A DNA stretch of 64,000 nt from Leptotrichia sp. HSP-342. GTDB taxonomy: Bacteria; Fusobacteriota; Fusobacteriia; Fusobacteriales; Leptotrichiaceae. Made by a program: the position numbers and the translations under genes. Of the stretch, positions 46,301-54,615 are shown piece by piece; the stretch's first letter is position 1; each line of letters starts with the position of its first letter. The stretch is taken from the NCBI RefSeq assembly GCF_041199995.1, contig NZ_CP165646.1, positions 682,001-746,000 of the forward strand, in the 5' to 3' direction. The notes under the pieces are model-generated. The model saw nothing but the letters and a program-made list of their open reading frames with translations, was not told the origin of the DNA and did no database searches.

Positions 46301-47720
46301 GAATTTCAGGATTTACAAATTCAGAAAATTCTCCAATAATTTCCCTTCCACGCATTTTCACAGCTCCAATTTCAATTATCTTGTCATTAAACGGATCAAA
46401 TCCCGTCGTTTCAATATCGAATACAACATAAATTTCATCTTCAATCATCTTGTCCTTAGGATTCGTAATCAAGTCCTGCTCGTCATCAACTACATACGCT
46501 TCCATCCCAAAAATAACTTTAAAATCCTCATTTGCCTCCTTAAACGCAAACGGAAATGAATGTACTACTCCATAATCTGTCACAGCAATCCCGCTATGCC
46601 CAAATTCTTTAGCTCTTTTCGCATAATCCTTGATTGACATAACTCCGCTCATTTCACTCATATTCGTATGTGCATGAAGTTCTATTCTTTTTTTCGTAGC
46701 ATTATCTTCTTTTTTCACATCTTTAGATTCAATAACTTCCACTCTTTGAGTTCTGACATATTTTTCCCCACTATACATATCTGCCTCAAAACTTCCAGTA
46801 ACCTTTACCCATTCCCCAAGTTTTACTTGAATATCCTCATTTGTGTTAAAAAATATTCTACAACTAACAGAATCTGTATAATCTGTAATCATAAAATCAC
46901 ACATTAACTTCCCATTCTTAGTTTCTTTCATATCTACATTAAAAATTTTTCCTTCTAGTGCCACATCATCACCATTGTTCAAAATATCAAGTGTAGAAAA
47001 TGGCATTGCATCTATATCAGGAATTTTTTTCCATTTGTAATTACCTTTATTGTTGCCTCCATTAGCATTCCCGCCATTTGAATAACCGTTTCCGTTGTTT
47101 CCATTATTAAAATTTCCGTTTCCTCCATAATTACCGCCATTACCATTACTTACACTAGCATTTTCATACTTTGGAAGTTCACTTGCCTTTACCGAATTCA
47201 ATTCATTTTGAGCCTTAATTTTAGCCTTCACTTCCTCAAAATCCCCATTTACAAACTCAATTTTTATCGAATTGTCCATACATTCATAAATTTTTCTTGT
47301 CAATTCTTCCTTTGCCTCAGTTCTTTTGGCCTCTTCTATCAAATGGTGCGATGGCAATTTTATAAACACCGTATTTTCAAGACTTTCCACTTCATAACTT
47401 GCAAAAATATACTGATACCTCTTACTCTCATGTTTATAATTCTCAATTGCAAATTTTACAAATCCAATAACATCCTTCTGTATCAGTTCAGGATTGACAT
47501 CCATCTTAATCTTCAATTTTAGCCCATTTTCAAAACTCTTATAAAGCAGCTGCCTCAAATCCTGTATCTCATTATGTGCCTCAAAATTATGAACCCTCAC
47601 AAATATTTCAATCTCTCTCTTTTTAGAAAATAAATTAACATACTCAATCTCAAAATTCTTAATTCCGTATTTCCTAAAAAAATCTTCTGAAGGTTTAACC
47701 TTCAAATACTTCGTACTCAT
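43323..47720 (-). CDS. polC: DNA polymerase III alpha subunit, PolC type
   Basis: 1465 aa replicative polymerase with built-in 3'-5' exonuclease. Order: N-terminal region, an OB domain (DVALEGKIFNVDMKETKNGK), first half of PHP (ELHAHTNMSEMSGVMSIKDY), DEDD exonuclease (VFDIETTGFDPFNDKIIEIG; HNAKFDVGFI; HRAVDDAKAT), second PHP half, a zinc ribbon (CPKCKHTEF ... CPECDTKY), polymerase active site VPDIDLNFSGEYQ, and helix-hairpin-helix C-terminal parts. Unusually, an Asn/Gly-rich tract (about residues 190-232, encoded at 47035-47150) links the N-terminal and OB domains. Start at 47720 is chosen for the GGGGG upstream; an ATG at 47744 would add eight residues but has no ribosome site. Confidence 0.95.
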   Translation of the reverse strand: MSTKYLKVKPSEDFFRKYGIKNFEIEYVNLFSKKREIEIFVRVHNFEAHNEIQDLRQLLYKSFENGLKLKIKMDVNPELIQKDVIGFVKFAIENYKHESKRYQYIFASYEVESLENTVFIKLPSHHLIEEAKRTEAKEELTRKIYECMDNSIKIEFVNGDFEEVKAKIKAQNELNSVKASELPKYENASVSNGNGGNYGGNGNFNNGNNGNGYSNGGNANGGNNKGNYKWKKIPDIDAMPFSTLDILNNGDDVALEGKIFNVDMKETKNGKLMCDFMITDYTDSVSCRIFFNTNEDIQVKLGEWVKVTGSFEADMYSGEKYVRTQRVEVIESKDVKKEDNATKKRIELHAHTNMSEMSGVMSIKDYAKRAKEFGHSGIAVTDYGVVHSFPFAFKEANEDFKVIFGMEAYVVDDEQDLITNPKDKMIEDEIYVVFDIETTGFDPFNDKIIEIGAVKMRGREIIGEFSEFVNPEIPIPPKITELTTITDEMVANAEKIETVLPRFLEFCTDTTVVAHNAKFDVGFIKQKTIEQGLEYSPSVIDTLPLARTLLPDSRGYGLANLVKYFGITLETHHRAVDDAKATSEVFQKFLNMILSKGILKLIEINTDLQPNIQNSETLNTMILVKNQAGLRDLYELVSRSNIEFFGMRRPRIPKTLLNSMRENLLIASSASASERNKGELVNLYLRGAEKDDIEEKARFYDYIEIHPHTNYADMVERTSKEIESYDIIKEMNKYFYELGKSQNKIVVATGDTHYLEEREAINRNVLLLGSGTMWKTETSDGVRGYEFFDRKLYFKTTEEMLEAFNYLGEEAAQEVVVENTHKINDMIEQVRPIPTGFYPPKIDGAEDEVREMTYKKLEELYGENIDESLKERVEKELNSIIQNGFAVLYLIAQKLVHKSVDAGYLVGSRGSVGSSIVAYLMGITEVNGLYPHYRCPKCKHTEFMNEEGSGVDYPDKNCPECDTKYIKDGHAIPFEVFMGFNGDKVPDIDLNFSGEYQGEIHKYTEELFGSDNVFRAGTISTLAEKNAFGYVKKYLEEVEGTPEIKERKAEVMRIAKGCEGARKTTGQHPGGMIVVPKDKSIYDFCPIQRPANDMKSASKTTHFDYHVMDEQLVKLDILGHDDPTTLRILQDLTGVDIYTIPLDDNEVMSLFSGTEALGVTPDEIGSPTGTSGIPEFGTSFVKQMLVDTRPKTFAELVRISGLSHGTDVWLNNAQDYVRSGIATLSQIITVRDDIMNKLIDDGLDKSLAFSIMEFVRKGQPTKNREKWHEYSKTMKEHGVEQWYIDSCEKIKYMFPKGHAVAYVMMAVRIAYFKVHYPIEFYTAFLNRKVGDFKMTAMFRPVEELKRAKMEMDRKGNLNAKEKQELFLYEILIEMHYRKIELEQIDIYKSEAKLFTIQDGKIRMPLIAMDGLGEAVAENIVSERKVDFLSIEDLVKRTKLNKTIVELMKEYGCLKDLSATNQQTLF

Positions 47721-47794
47721 TTTTCTATCTATGCCCCCTAACATTTTTTATCTTTATCCTCATTCTAGTTATTAAATCTTTTCCTTAAATTCTT

Positions 47795-48303
47795 CAATTA
47801 AGTTATTTTCTAAATTTTTTTATATTTTTTTGTTAATAATAGTTTTTACTATTTTTACTTATGTTTTTTCTCTTTATATTTTCGCAGGATTGCTCATTGC
47901 CGCAAATCCTGCAACCTATGGCTAGACTACGACTTTTATTTGCCCAACTCCGAAACTCCTCCTTTTAGTCGTCAAACAGTCGTAGTTGAACAAATAAAAG
48001 CTCCGTCGATTTATTAAAATTAAAAAAGTTTATTTTATTATAATCTGAACCTTTTTAATAAAATTACCTGTTATGATTAAACTAAAAAGTGTCGTGATTT
48101 TTTGGAAATAAAATCGACTGTTTGAGCGAAGTTTTACGCAGCGAGTTTCGATTTTGTTTTCAAAAAATGCTTAGACGAGCGGGGATTATAAAGGGGATGG
48201 CGACTGATCCCCTTTACGTAAAAAAAAGAAAAAAACATAACTTAATAGAAAAATCTTTATTAACTAAAATAATCTAAAAAAAATTAAGAAAATAACTTAA
48301 TTG
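47795..48303. mobile_element. MITE-like element with long terminal inverted repeats, copy 2
   Basis: 509 bases, non-coding. Left end CAATTAAGTTATTTTC and right end GAAAATAACTTAATTG are perfect 16-base inverted repeats, continuing imperfectly for about 85 bases. Internal blocks match copy 1: GCAGGATT/AATCCTGC hairpin (47884-47912), CTTTTATTTG/CAAATAAAAG hairpin (47933-47942, 47991-48000) and stem TAAAGGGGAT/ATCCCCTTTA with loop GGCGACTG (48189-48216). An additional segment (TTTGAGCGAAGTTTTACGCA) is present only in this copy. It fills most of the 650-base gap between polC and the FadL-like gene. Confidence 0.78.
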
Positions 48304-48341
48304 CTGATTACAAAAAATAGATTTTAAATAAATTATACAAT

Positions 48342-48389
48342 AAAAAAACTTTAAAAACAAATTTTTTTAGTCTGTTCTTAAAGTTTTTG
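48342..48389. terminator. terminator after the FadL-like gene
   Basis: AAAAACTTTAA and TTAAAGTTTTT form an 11-bp stem, with TGTT/AACA continuing inward; T run on the minus strand. Confidence 0.8.
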
Positions 48390-48395
48390 CAATAA

Positions 48396-49688
48396 TTAGA
48401 ATTTATGTGTGTAACCAACTGTGAATACGTTTATATTTTTGTCGTATTTTACTTTTGATTTATCAATGTAGACTCCTGGAAGTGAAGTTTGTTCACGTTT
48501 TCCGTTAGCAGCATTGTAATTTACATGGGCGATTCCAAATTTCCACTCTGAGGATTCTGTAGGCTTGTATGTCAGTCCTGTTGCGTAAATTTGTGAATTT
48601 ATCGCGTATTCTACATCAGAGAAAGATTCTTTTTTGGCTCCTGTATTTGCGTAATTGAATCCAGCGTGCCAAGTAAATTTATCATTTATTTTGTAATCTG
48701 CTCCAAAATTTACCTCATACCCGTCGTTATACTTGAATCTATCCATTTTTGCAGCTTTATTGAAGTAATGTGTATATCCGCTGGAAAGTGTCCATTTGTT
48801 TATATCCTTTGATACTCCTAGTGCCAGGACTCCCGGTAAATCACGTCTTGAATGTACACCATCTGCATATTCAGGATAGAAGAATGAGATTCCAAGAGGA
48901 CGTCCCGCAAGCAGCATTTTATTATCTTCTTGTGCTTTTGACTTAAATTTTAGTTTTACTGGAGTTTCGTATCTTAAGGCAAAATTTAATGTGTCAGTAG
49001 GCTTATAGTCAAAACCTATAATTCCTCCAACACCTTTTGCATTACGTTCTGAATTCATTGATAGGTAGTTTCTGTTAAGACCAATTGCAGCACCTACAAG
49101 TGGATTGTAGTCATATTGAGCTTTTCCATCCAGTTTTCTGTGAGCATATACATATTTTAGACCACCTGACATTGAAAAGGCATCATTAAATTTATATGCT
49201 CCACCTAGAAGCAGTTGATAGTAACGATTTTGTCCTGTAAAACGATTTTTTACAACTTTTGCTCCAAGTCTTCCTCCTGTAAGATTATTAAAAGTTTCTC
49301 CTGCAAGTTCAATCCCTGCGACACCTTCATTATAACGCAAAGTTGCTCCACCTGCGATAACACTTAAATTTCCGTAAAGTGAATAATTATTCTTTTTATA
49401 CAGAAGGTTAAATGAAGGAGCTCCTGCATATCTACGTGATTTTAGTTTTTTTCCATTTAGAGTCATTGATTCCTCAACCATTGAATTTTGCATATTTACA
49501 TTGATGTAAGTTCCGTCATCTAAAAATACAGTTCCAGCAGGATTGTAAAAAACACCTTCCACAGTAATTTTACCAGTCTGAGATGGATTTTGAAAATATG
49601 AGGCAGAGTTGTTTGACAAATAGTCAACACTTGCTGCATTTGCAAAAACTGTTGTTAAAATTGATATAATTGCTATTTTTAGTTTCAT
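48396..49688 (-). CDS. FadL/OmpP1/TodX-family outer-membrane transporter
   Basis: 430 aa. Signal peptide MKLKIAIISILTTVFANA, then ASVDYLSNNSASYFQNPSQT and VFYNPAGTVFLDDGTYINVN, the FadL hatch region with the conserved NPAG. The remainder is beta-barrel, ending in the aromatic FTVGYTHKF. FadL proteins pass long-chain fatty acids or other hydrophobic compounds across the outer membrane. Monocistronic, with an AAGGAG site and its promoter overlapped by a perfect inverted repeat, so it is probably repressed by a specific regulator. Confidence 0.87.
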   Translation of the reverse strand: MKLKIAIISILTTVFANAASVDYLSNNSASYFQNPSQTGKITVEGVFYNPAGTVFLDDGTYINVNMQNSMVEESMTLNGKKLKSRRYAGAPSFNLLYKKNNYSLYGNLSVIAGGATLRYNEGVAGIELAGETFNNLTGGRLGAKVVKNRFTGQNRYYQLLLGGAYKFNDAFSMSGGLKYVYAHRKLDGKAQYDYNPLVGAAIGLNRNYLSMNSERNAKGVGGIIGFDYKPTDTLNFALRYETPVKLKFKSKAQEDNKMLLAGRPLGISFFYPEYADGVHSRRDLPGVLALGVSKDINKWTLSSGYTHYFNKAAKMDRFKYNDGYEVNFGADYKINDKFTWHAGFNYANTGAKKESFSDVEYAINSQIYATGLTYKPTESSEWKFGIAHVNYNAANGKREQTSLPGVYIDKSKVKYDKNINVFTVGYTHKF

Positions 49689-49760
49689 AAAATTCTCCTT
49701 TAATTACATAGATGAGTTTATTTTAAAAATGTTACCATAGTTAAAATCTAAGTATAACAC

Positions 49761-49789
49761 AATATAACACGCGTTATATGAAAAGTCAA
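49761..49789 (-). promoter_or_regulatory. promoter of the FadL-like gene with overlapping operator
   Basis: Minus strand TTGACT (49789-49784), 17-base spacer, TATATT (49766-49761). The inverted repeat ATATAAC-ACGC-GTTATAT (49762-49779) covers the spacer and -10, and TATAACAC recurs at 49753. That geometry is classic for a TetR- or GntR-type repressor site; the regulator is not in the window. Confidence 0.65.
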
Positions 49790-49944
49790 CAAAATTATTT
49801 TGATGATAAAACTATTTTTATATTTTCTAAGTGAAAAAAACTTATATAATAATAGATTTTTATTTAAATTTGTGATAAAATAAAAAGGATATTTCTTTTT
49901 AATTGTAAAAAATTAAAAAAAGATAAAATGAAATATTAGGACAA

Positions 49945-49965
49945 TGAAAATGATTATCCTTTTCA
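49945..49965. promoter_or_regulatory. Fur-like palindrome upstream of tamB
   Basis: Arms TGAAAA and TTTTCA enclose GATTATC, making a 21-base dyad with only a central and one symmetric mismatch. It resembles the Fur consensus (GATAATGATAATCATTATC) in its GAT-ATC core. It lies 31 bases before the tamB start. The window's actual iron genes lack such a site. Confidence 0.45.
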
Positions 49966-49996
49966 AAAAAACAGAAGAGGAGGTAAAAAACGTGAG

Positions 49997-52900
49997 ATGA
50001 GATATATAAAGAAATCTTTGATTGTATTCATTTTTCTTCTAATAACCGTATTCGGAATAAAGCTTTGTATTTCTACTCGAAATTTTAGAGGTATGTTGAC
50101 TTCAATATTAAAAGCTAGTGGATTAAATGTAGAATTTAAGAATGTTAAATTAATAGGATTTAATACTCTTCAAATTGATGATCTGAAAGTTAAGGATATG
50201 GCTGGAAATGTCGTTATTTATGGAAAGAAAACTACAGCTGGAATAAGTCTTCTTATGCCTACACGACTTAACAGAATAGACGTCTACAACGGAATTGTGA
50301 ATTTGGAAAGAAGAAAAAATAATGACTTTAATATTTTCCATGTCATAAAAAAAGATCCGAAAAAAACTCAGACATTCGATCCTACAAGCAGAATCGGAAA
50401 GTTACATATTCATAATGCAATTGTAAATTATACAGATTTAAGTTTTCAAAAAAAGATATCAAAAACTTTGAAAAAAGTAAATGGTAAATTGGAAACGGCA
50501 AAATCAAGAGGTTTTTCGATTGTTGCAAAAGGTTCTGGAAATAAAAATGAAGATGGTACAGTGGAAGCATTAAAGATTGAACTAAAACAAATTCTGAAAT
50601 CAAAGCAGTCTATTTATTCGATGTTTGATAAAATGAAGAACAGTGATGCAAGAAGGAAGGATTTTCGGCTGAATTTTAGTTTTGAAAATATTGGTATAAA
50701 CGAGGAGCTGGGGCAGTATGTACCGCTTGAAATGATAAAAGCGAAAGGTGGAATATTAAATGGAGTCCTTAAGCTTGAAAATGACAAAGTGAAAAAAACT
50801 ACAAATGCTCTGGGAAGTCTGAAAATACGCAACGGAAAGGTTAGCTATGTTGATTTGGATGGCGATATTGAAGGCGCTAATGCAGTAATTGACTTGAAAA
50901 AGGATAAAATTACTGTAAATGCTAACACAAAATTAAAAGAAAGTCCAGTAACTTTTGTGCTTGCTTATTTTGTTCAGAATCAAAAATTGAACTTGAAGCT
51001 GACTGCTGACAATCTGCCTTTTGAAGAGGTTGCAAGATACAAGATTATAAAAAATGCGAAAATTAATGCGCAAGGCAGGGTTACAGCTAATCTTGAAGTA
51101 AATTCAGATATAAAAAAGAAAAAGACTACACTTAATGGGAAATTTTCATCAGACAATATAAATCTTGCAAATTATAATTTTAGAAATATAAAAACAACAA
51201 TGAAAATCGCTGATGAAAAATTAACATTGACAGATACGTCATTTGTATTTGATGAAACGATTTCAGGATTTAAGATTAAGGAAGATGTAAAATCCAGCAA
51301 GTTTGTCTATGACTTGAAAAATAAAACAGGGAATGGAAACTATATCCTAAATAATCTTGGTTCAGATTTTAGCATTGGAACTATAACAGGAAATCTCAAA
51401 ATATCAACCAAGAATATTATATCTGGGAATGTAAATTCCAATGTGCTGAATGGAAATTATACAATTAATCCAAGCAGACGGACTCTTGTGGTAAATGCCA
51501 GAAGCAAAGGGTATTTTACGGTAAATTACGGTGGCAAAAGTTACACAATCAGCCCTGATGTGGATAATCTGGTCGTAAATTTCAATGGGAAAAACATGCT
51601 CCGTTCAGGATTAATAAATGCAAAAATAAAGGATTTGTCAATTCCGCTTGTGCATAGCGTAAATGCCCGTGTAAAAATCCATAACGGGAATTATACGATA
51701 AGTGGAACAGCTGGAATCAATGGTGGCGGAACAGTAAGTATAAATGGGACAACAACTTCCAATATGAAACATTCATATTCGTTAAATCTGCCAAAAAACA
51801 TTGACATAGCAAAGCTGTTAAGAGCCAATGGATATAAGTTCAAAGGACTGGACAAGGCAAAGCTGCCAGCAACATTTACAGCAAGAATTAGTGGAAGTGG
51901 AAATAAAATTTCAGGAACTTATGAGCTTTACAGTCCGTATGGAGAATATATCGGAGAATACGAAAAGCTTCATGCTAGTGGTAAAATCAATGATCTTGCC
52001 AATATGGATATAACTGTAAATACAAATATGGATGAACTGTGGCTTGGATACCAGCGTCTAAAAAATGTAAGTGGAAACTTGCATATAAAGGACAATGTTG
52101 TAAATATTACAGATATCCGCAACGAAAACCTTAATGCGAATGGAAAGTTCAATCTGAAAACAGGAAGAATGGATATAAATGCAGGGTTGAAAGACTACAG
52201 GCTTTACAATACTTCAGGACCTAAGGTTAACCTGCAAGTGGGAACATTGGATGCAAATCTTTCAGGAAAGGTTGACAAGCTTTCAGGAACAATAACTATG
52301 CCGTCTGCACCGACAACTGTAAATTCAAGATATGTGGGTGACACAAATGCACGTCTAAGCATAAAAGACGGAGTCATAAACTTTGAGGATGTGACTTTGC
52401 GTGAAAATAGTCTTTATGGAACTTATGATTTGAAAACTGGAATTTCAGATATTGGGCTTAGCTTAAATGAACCTGACATTCCAAAACTTTTGGAAATGAA
52501 GGACTTGACATTTGGGACAAGATCAAATCTTAGCCTTAAGGGTGACTTGAATAATTTCAATCTGGCAGGACAGGTAATTCTTGGAAATATGAGCTTTAAA
52601 ACTTATAGGATTCCACATATTGTCGCAGAACTTGAATATTCCAATGGGGATATAGACAAGTTTTTTAAATATGGAACATTTGACTTGCAGAAACTGAAAT
52701 TTGTCGGAGATAATAATGAAACGCTGTTTGAAACACAGACAAAATTCGATCTTGCCAATGTAAATATTGACTATCAGATAGAAAAACAGAAGTTCTCGCT
52801 TGATTCGGTACAAGATTTAAAGGATAAAGGATACAGTGGCGATATTGATTTTGGATTCATGTATCGTGGAAGTTTTGAAAATTTCATAACAGGAGTTCAG

Positions 52901-54607
52901 ATAAAATCAGATGAGGTCAAGCTTAGTGGATTTCCAGTAAAAAATGTGGATATTGATTTACAGGCAAATGAAAAGACCCTAAATATTGGACAGTTTTATC
53001 TAGAATATGAAGATAATCCATTGCTCGTAAATGGATATGTGCAGTTTACACCAGTAAAATACAATGTCTCTATGCTTGCTAAGGATTTTAACTTAAACTT
53101 TCTTGGAGTTAATAAGGATATAGAGCAGGCAGGTGGGATTGCAAACATAGATGCAGTTTTCTCAAATGAGGCAACAACAGGACACATTCTTCTGGATAAT
53201 TTTAATTATAAAACAAAAGACAGACAGACACTTGTGGACAATATAAATGCCAACATTGAGTTACGTAATAACAAGCTTGTTGTAAATCGTCTAGATGGAG
53301 GGTATAATGGAGGAACCTTTAAAGTAAATGGAGATCTAGATGTTCCAAAAATACCATCGGACTTCATGAAGACAAAACGTCTGGAACTTGGAAAATTTGA
53401 ATTAAATACAAATCTTAATAAAGTTGGACTTCATTATGGAAAAGGTATTGATTTTGCACTTACTGGAGATTTAGTATTTACTGAAAATAGATTATTTGGA
53501 AATTTACTTGTGGATGATGCAGAAATCCGTGAAATACCTAACTTTGATTCAAAAAATACAGAAAATAAACAAGAAACTGAACTTTCAGAAGAAGAAGTTG
53601 TTAAAAACTCTAAAGATAAGACAATTGTTGAAGGAGTAGTAGAAGAAGTTATTGACAAGATAATGAAGCAATATACAGTAAACGTAAATGTTCGGACTGG
53701 AAATAACGTAAAAATTAAAATTCCAAATGTGAGCATTGTAAAAAATATAAAGGGAACTGTAAAAGGAGCTTCTGATATTACTTACAATAATGGAGAAATT
53801 GGAATAGATGGAGAATATACAATTACAAGAGGTTCATTTTCTGCAAATGGAAACGATTTTAAAATAGAAGGTGCGGAGATAAGATTTATCCCGTCTGTTA
53901 ATGGCACTACATCATCAGTGTCGAATCCATTTATTGTATTTGATGCAAGCACAGTAATAAACGGAGAAAGGATAGAAATAAGTGTAAGCGGAAATGTAAG
54001 TAAACCTGAAATAAAATTTGCTTCCTCTTCAGGTAAATCAAAAGAGGAAATTATATCACTGCTCGCATTCAACACAATAGTTGGAAATGGAGAAAAAACT
54101 GGTAAAAATAGCAATGGAAATTCAGCTGATGGATTAGTAGTTGCAGGCTCTTTAGTTAATACTGCATTAAATGAGTTGATTTTTTCGTCAGTAACTGGTA
54201 AAATTAGAGAGGTATTAGGTATGTCCAAAGTATCTGTTTCAACAAATTTAAATCGCTCAGATAAAACAGGAGAATATAGTGCAGCAACAACGCTTACTCT
54301 TCAGGATAACCTGTATAAAGATAGGCTGTTCTGGAATGCGGCGGTTAAATTTCCGTATCAGACTTCAAAATCTGAAGGAAAAAATCCAGTAGGATATAAC
54401 GCATGGCTTAGCTATAACGTTACAAATGGACTAGATTTACGTCTTGGAGGTGAAAGTATAAATAAAAACAAATCCAGCATGGACATGAGTAATGGTGCAA
54501 GAGTAAATTATTATTTTGGAGTTGATTTTTCAGCAAGAGCCGATACATTTAGAGATATTTTAAGAAAAATATTTAGAAAAAGAAAACTTGATACATTAAA
54601 AAAATAG
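49997..54607 (+). CDS. tamB: TamB-family (DUF490) inner-membrane/periplasmic bridge protein
   Basis: 1536 aa. One N-terminal transmembrane anchor (SLIVFIFLLITVFGIKLCIS, residues about 7-27) is followed by a very long beta-rich repetitive region (recurrent LDGDIEGANAVIDLKKDKIT-like and NGNYTI segments) that in TamB/AsmA-like proteins forms a hydrophobic groove for lipid transport. The C-terminal DUF490 domain includes GEIGIDGEYTITRGSFSANG, IRFIPSVNG and SREEIISLLAF-like KSKEEIISLLAFNTIVG. It lies directly upstream of bamA, with eight bases between stop and start, so the pair is cotranscribed. The ribosome site AGGAGG is about 13 bases upstream. Confidence 0.9.
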   Translation: MRYIKKSLIVFIFLLITVFGIKLCISTRNFRGMLTSILKASGLNVEFKNVKLIGFNTLQIDDLKVKDMAGNVVIYGKKTTAGISLLMPTRLNRIDVYNGIVNLERRKNNDFNIFHVIKKDPKKTQTFDPTSRIGKLHIHNAIVNYTDLSFQKKISKTLKKVNGKLETAKSRGFSIVAKGSGNKNEDGTVEALKIELKQILKSKQSIYSMFDKMKNSDARRKDFRLNFSFENIGINEELGQYVPLEMIKAKGGILNGVLKLENDKVKKTTNALGSLKIRNGKVSYVDLDGDIEGANAVIDLKKDKITVNANTKLKESPVTFVLAYFVQNQKLNLKLTADNLPFEEVARYKIIKNAKINAQGRVTANLEVNSDIKKKKTTLNGKFSSDNINLANYNFRNIKTTMKIADEKLTLTDTSFVFDETISGFKIKEDVKSSKFVYDLKNKTGNGNYILNNLGSDFSIGTITGNLKISTKNIISGNVNSNVLNGNYTINPSRRTLVVNARSKGYFTVNYGGKSYTISPDVDNLVVNFNGKNMLRSGLINAKIKDLSIPLVHSVNARVKIHNGNYTISGTAGINGGGTVSINGTTTSNMKHSYSLNLPKNIDIAKLLRANGYKFKGLDKAKLPATFTARISGSGNKISGTYELYSPYGEYIGEYEKLHASGKINDLANMDITVNTNMDELWLGYQRLKNVSGNLHIKDNVVNITDIRNENLNANGKFNLKTGRMDINAGLKDYRLYNTSGPKVNLQVGTLDANLSGKVDKLSGTITMPSAPTTVNSRYVGDTNARLSIKDGVINFEDVTLRENSLYGTYDLKTGISDIGLSLNEPDIPKLLEMKDLTFGTRSNLSLKGDLNNFNLAGQVILGNMSFKTYRIPHIVAELEYSNGDIDKFFKYGTFDLQKLKFVGDNNETLFETQTKFDLANVNIDYQIEKQKFSLDSVQDLKDKGYSGDIDFGFMYRGSFENFITGVQIKSDEVKLSGFPVKNVDIDLQANEKTLNIGQFYLEYEDNPLLVNGYVQFTPVKYNVSMLAKDFNLNFLGVNKDIEQAGGIANIDAVFSNEATTGHILLDNFNYKTKDRQTLVDNINANIELRNNKLVVNRLDGGYNGGTFKVNGDLDVPKIPSDFMKTKRLELGKFELNTNLNKVGLHYGKGIDFALTGDLVFTENRLFGNLLVDDAEIREIPNFDSKNTENKQETELSEEEVVKNSKDKTIVEGVVEEVIDKIMKQYTVNVNVRTGNNVKIKIPNVSIVKNIKGTVKGASDITYNNGEIGIDGEYTITRGSFSANGNDFKIEGAEIRFIPSVNGTTSSVSNPFIVFDASTVINGERIEISVSGNVSKPEIKFASSSGKSKEEIISLLAFNTIVGNGEKTGKNSNGNSADGLVVAGSLVNTALNELIFSSVTGKIREVLGMSKVSVSTNLNRSDKTGEYSAATTLTLQDNLYKDRLFWNAAVKFPYQTSKSEGKNPVGYNAWLSYNVTNGLDLRLGGESINKNKSSMDMSNGARVNYYFGVDFSARADTFRDILRKIFRKRKLDTLKK

Positions 54608-54615
54608 GAGGAAAA

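Noticed and set aside
47035-47150. Repetitive DNA in polC as an inserted element
   Set aside because: The frame stays open and encodes a uniform Asn/Gly linker; no ends or duplication are visible.
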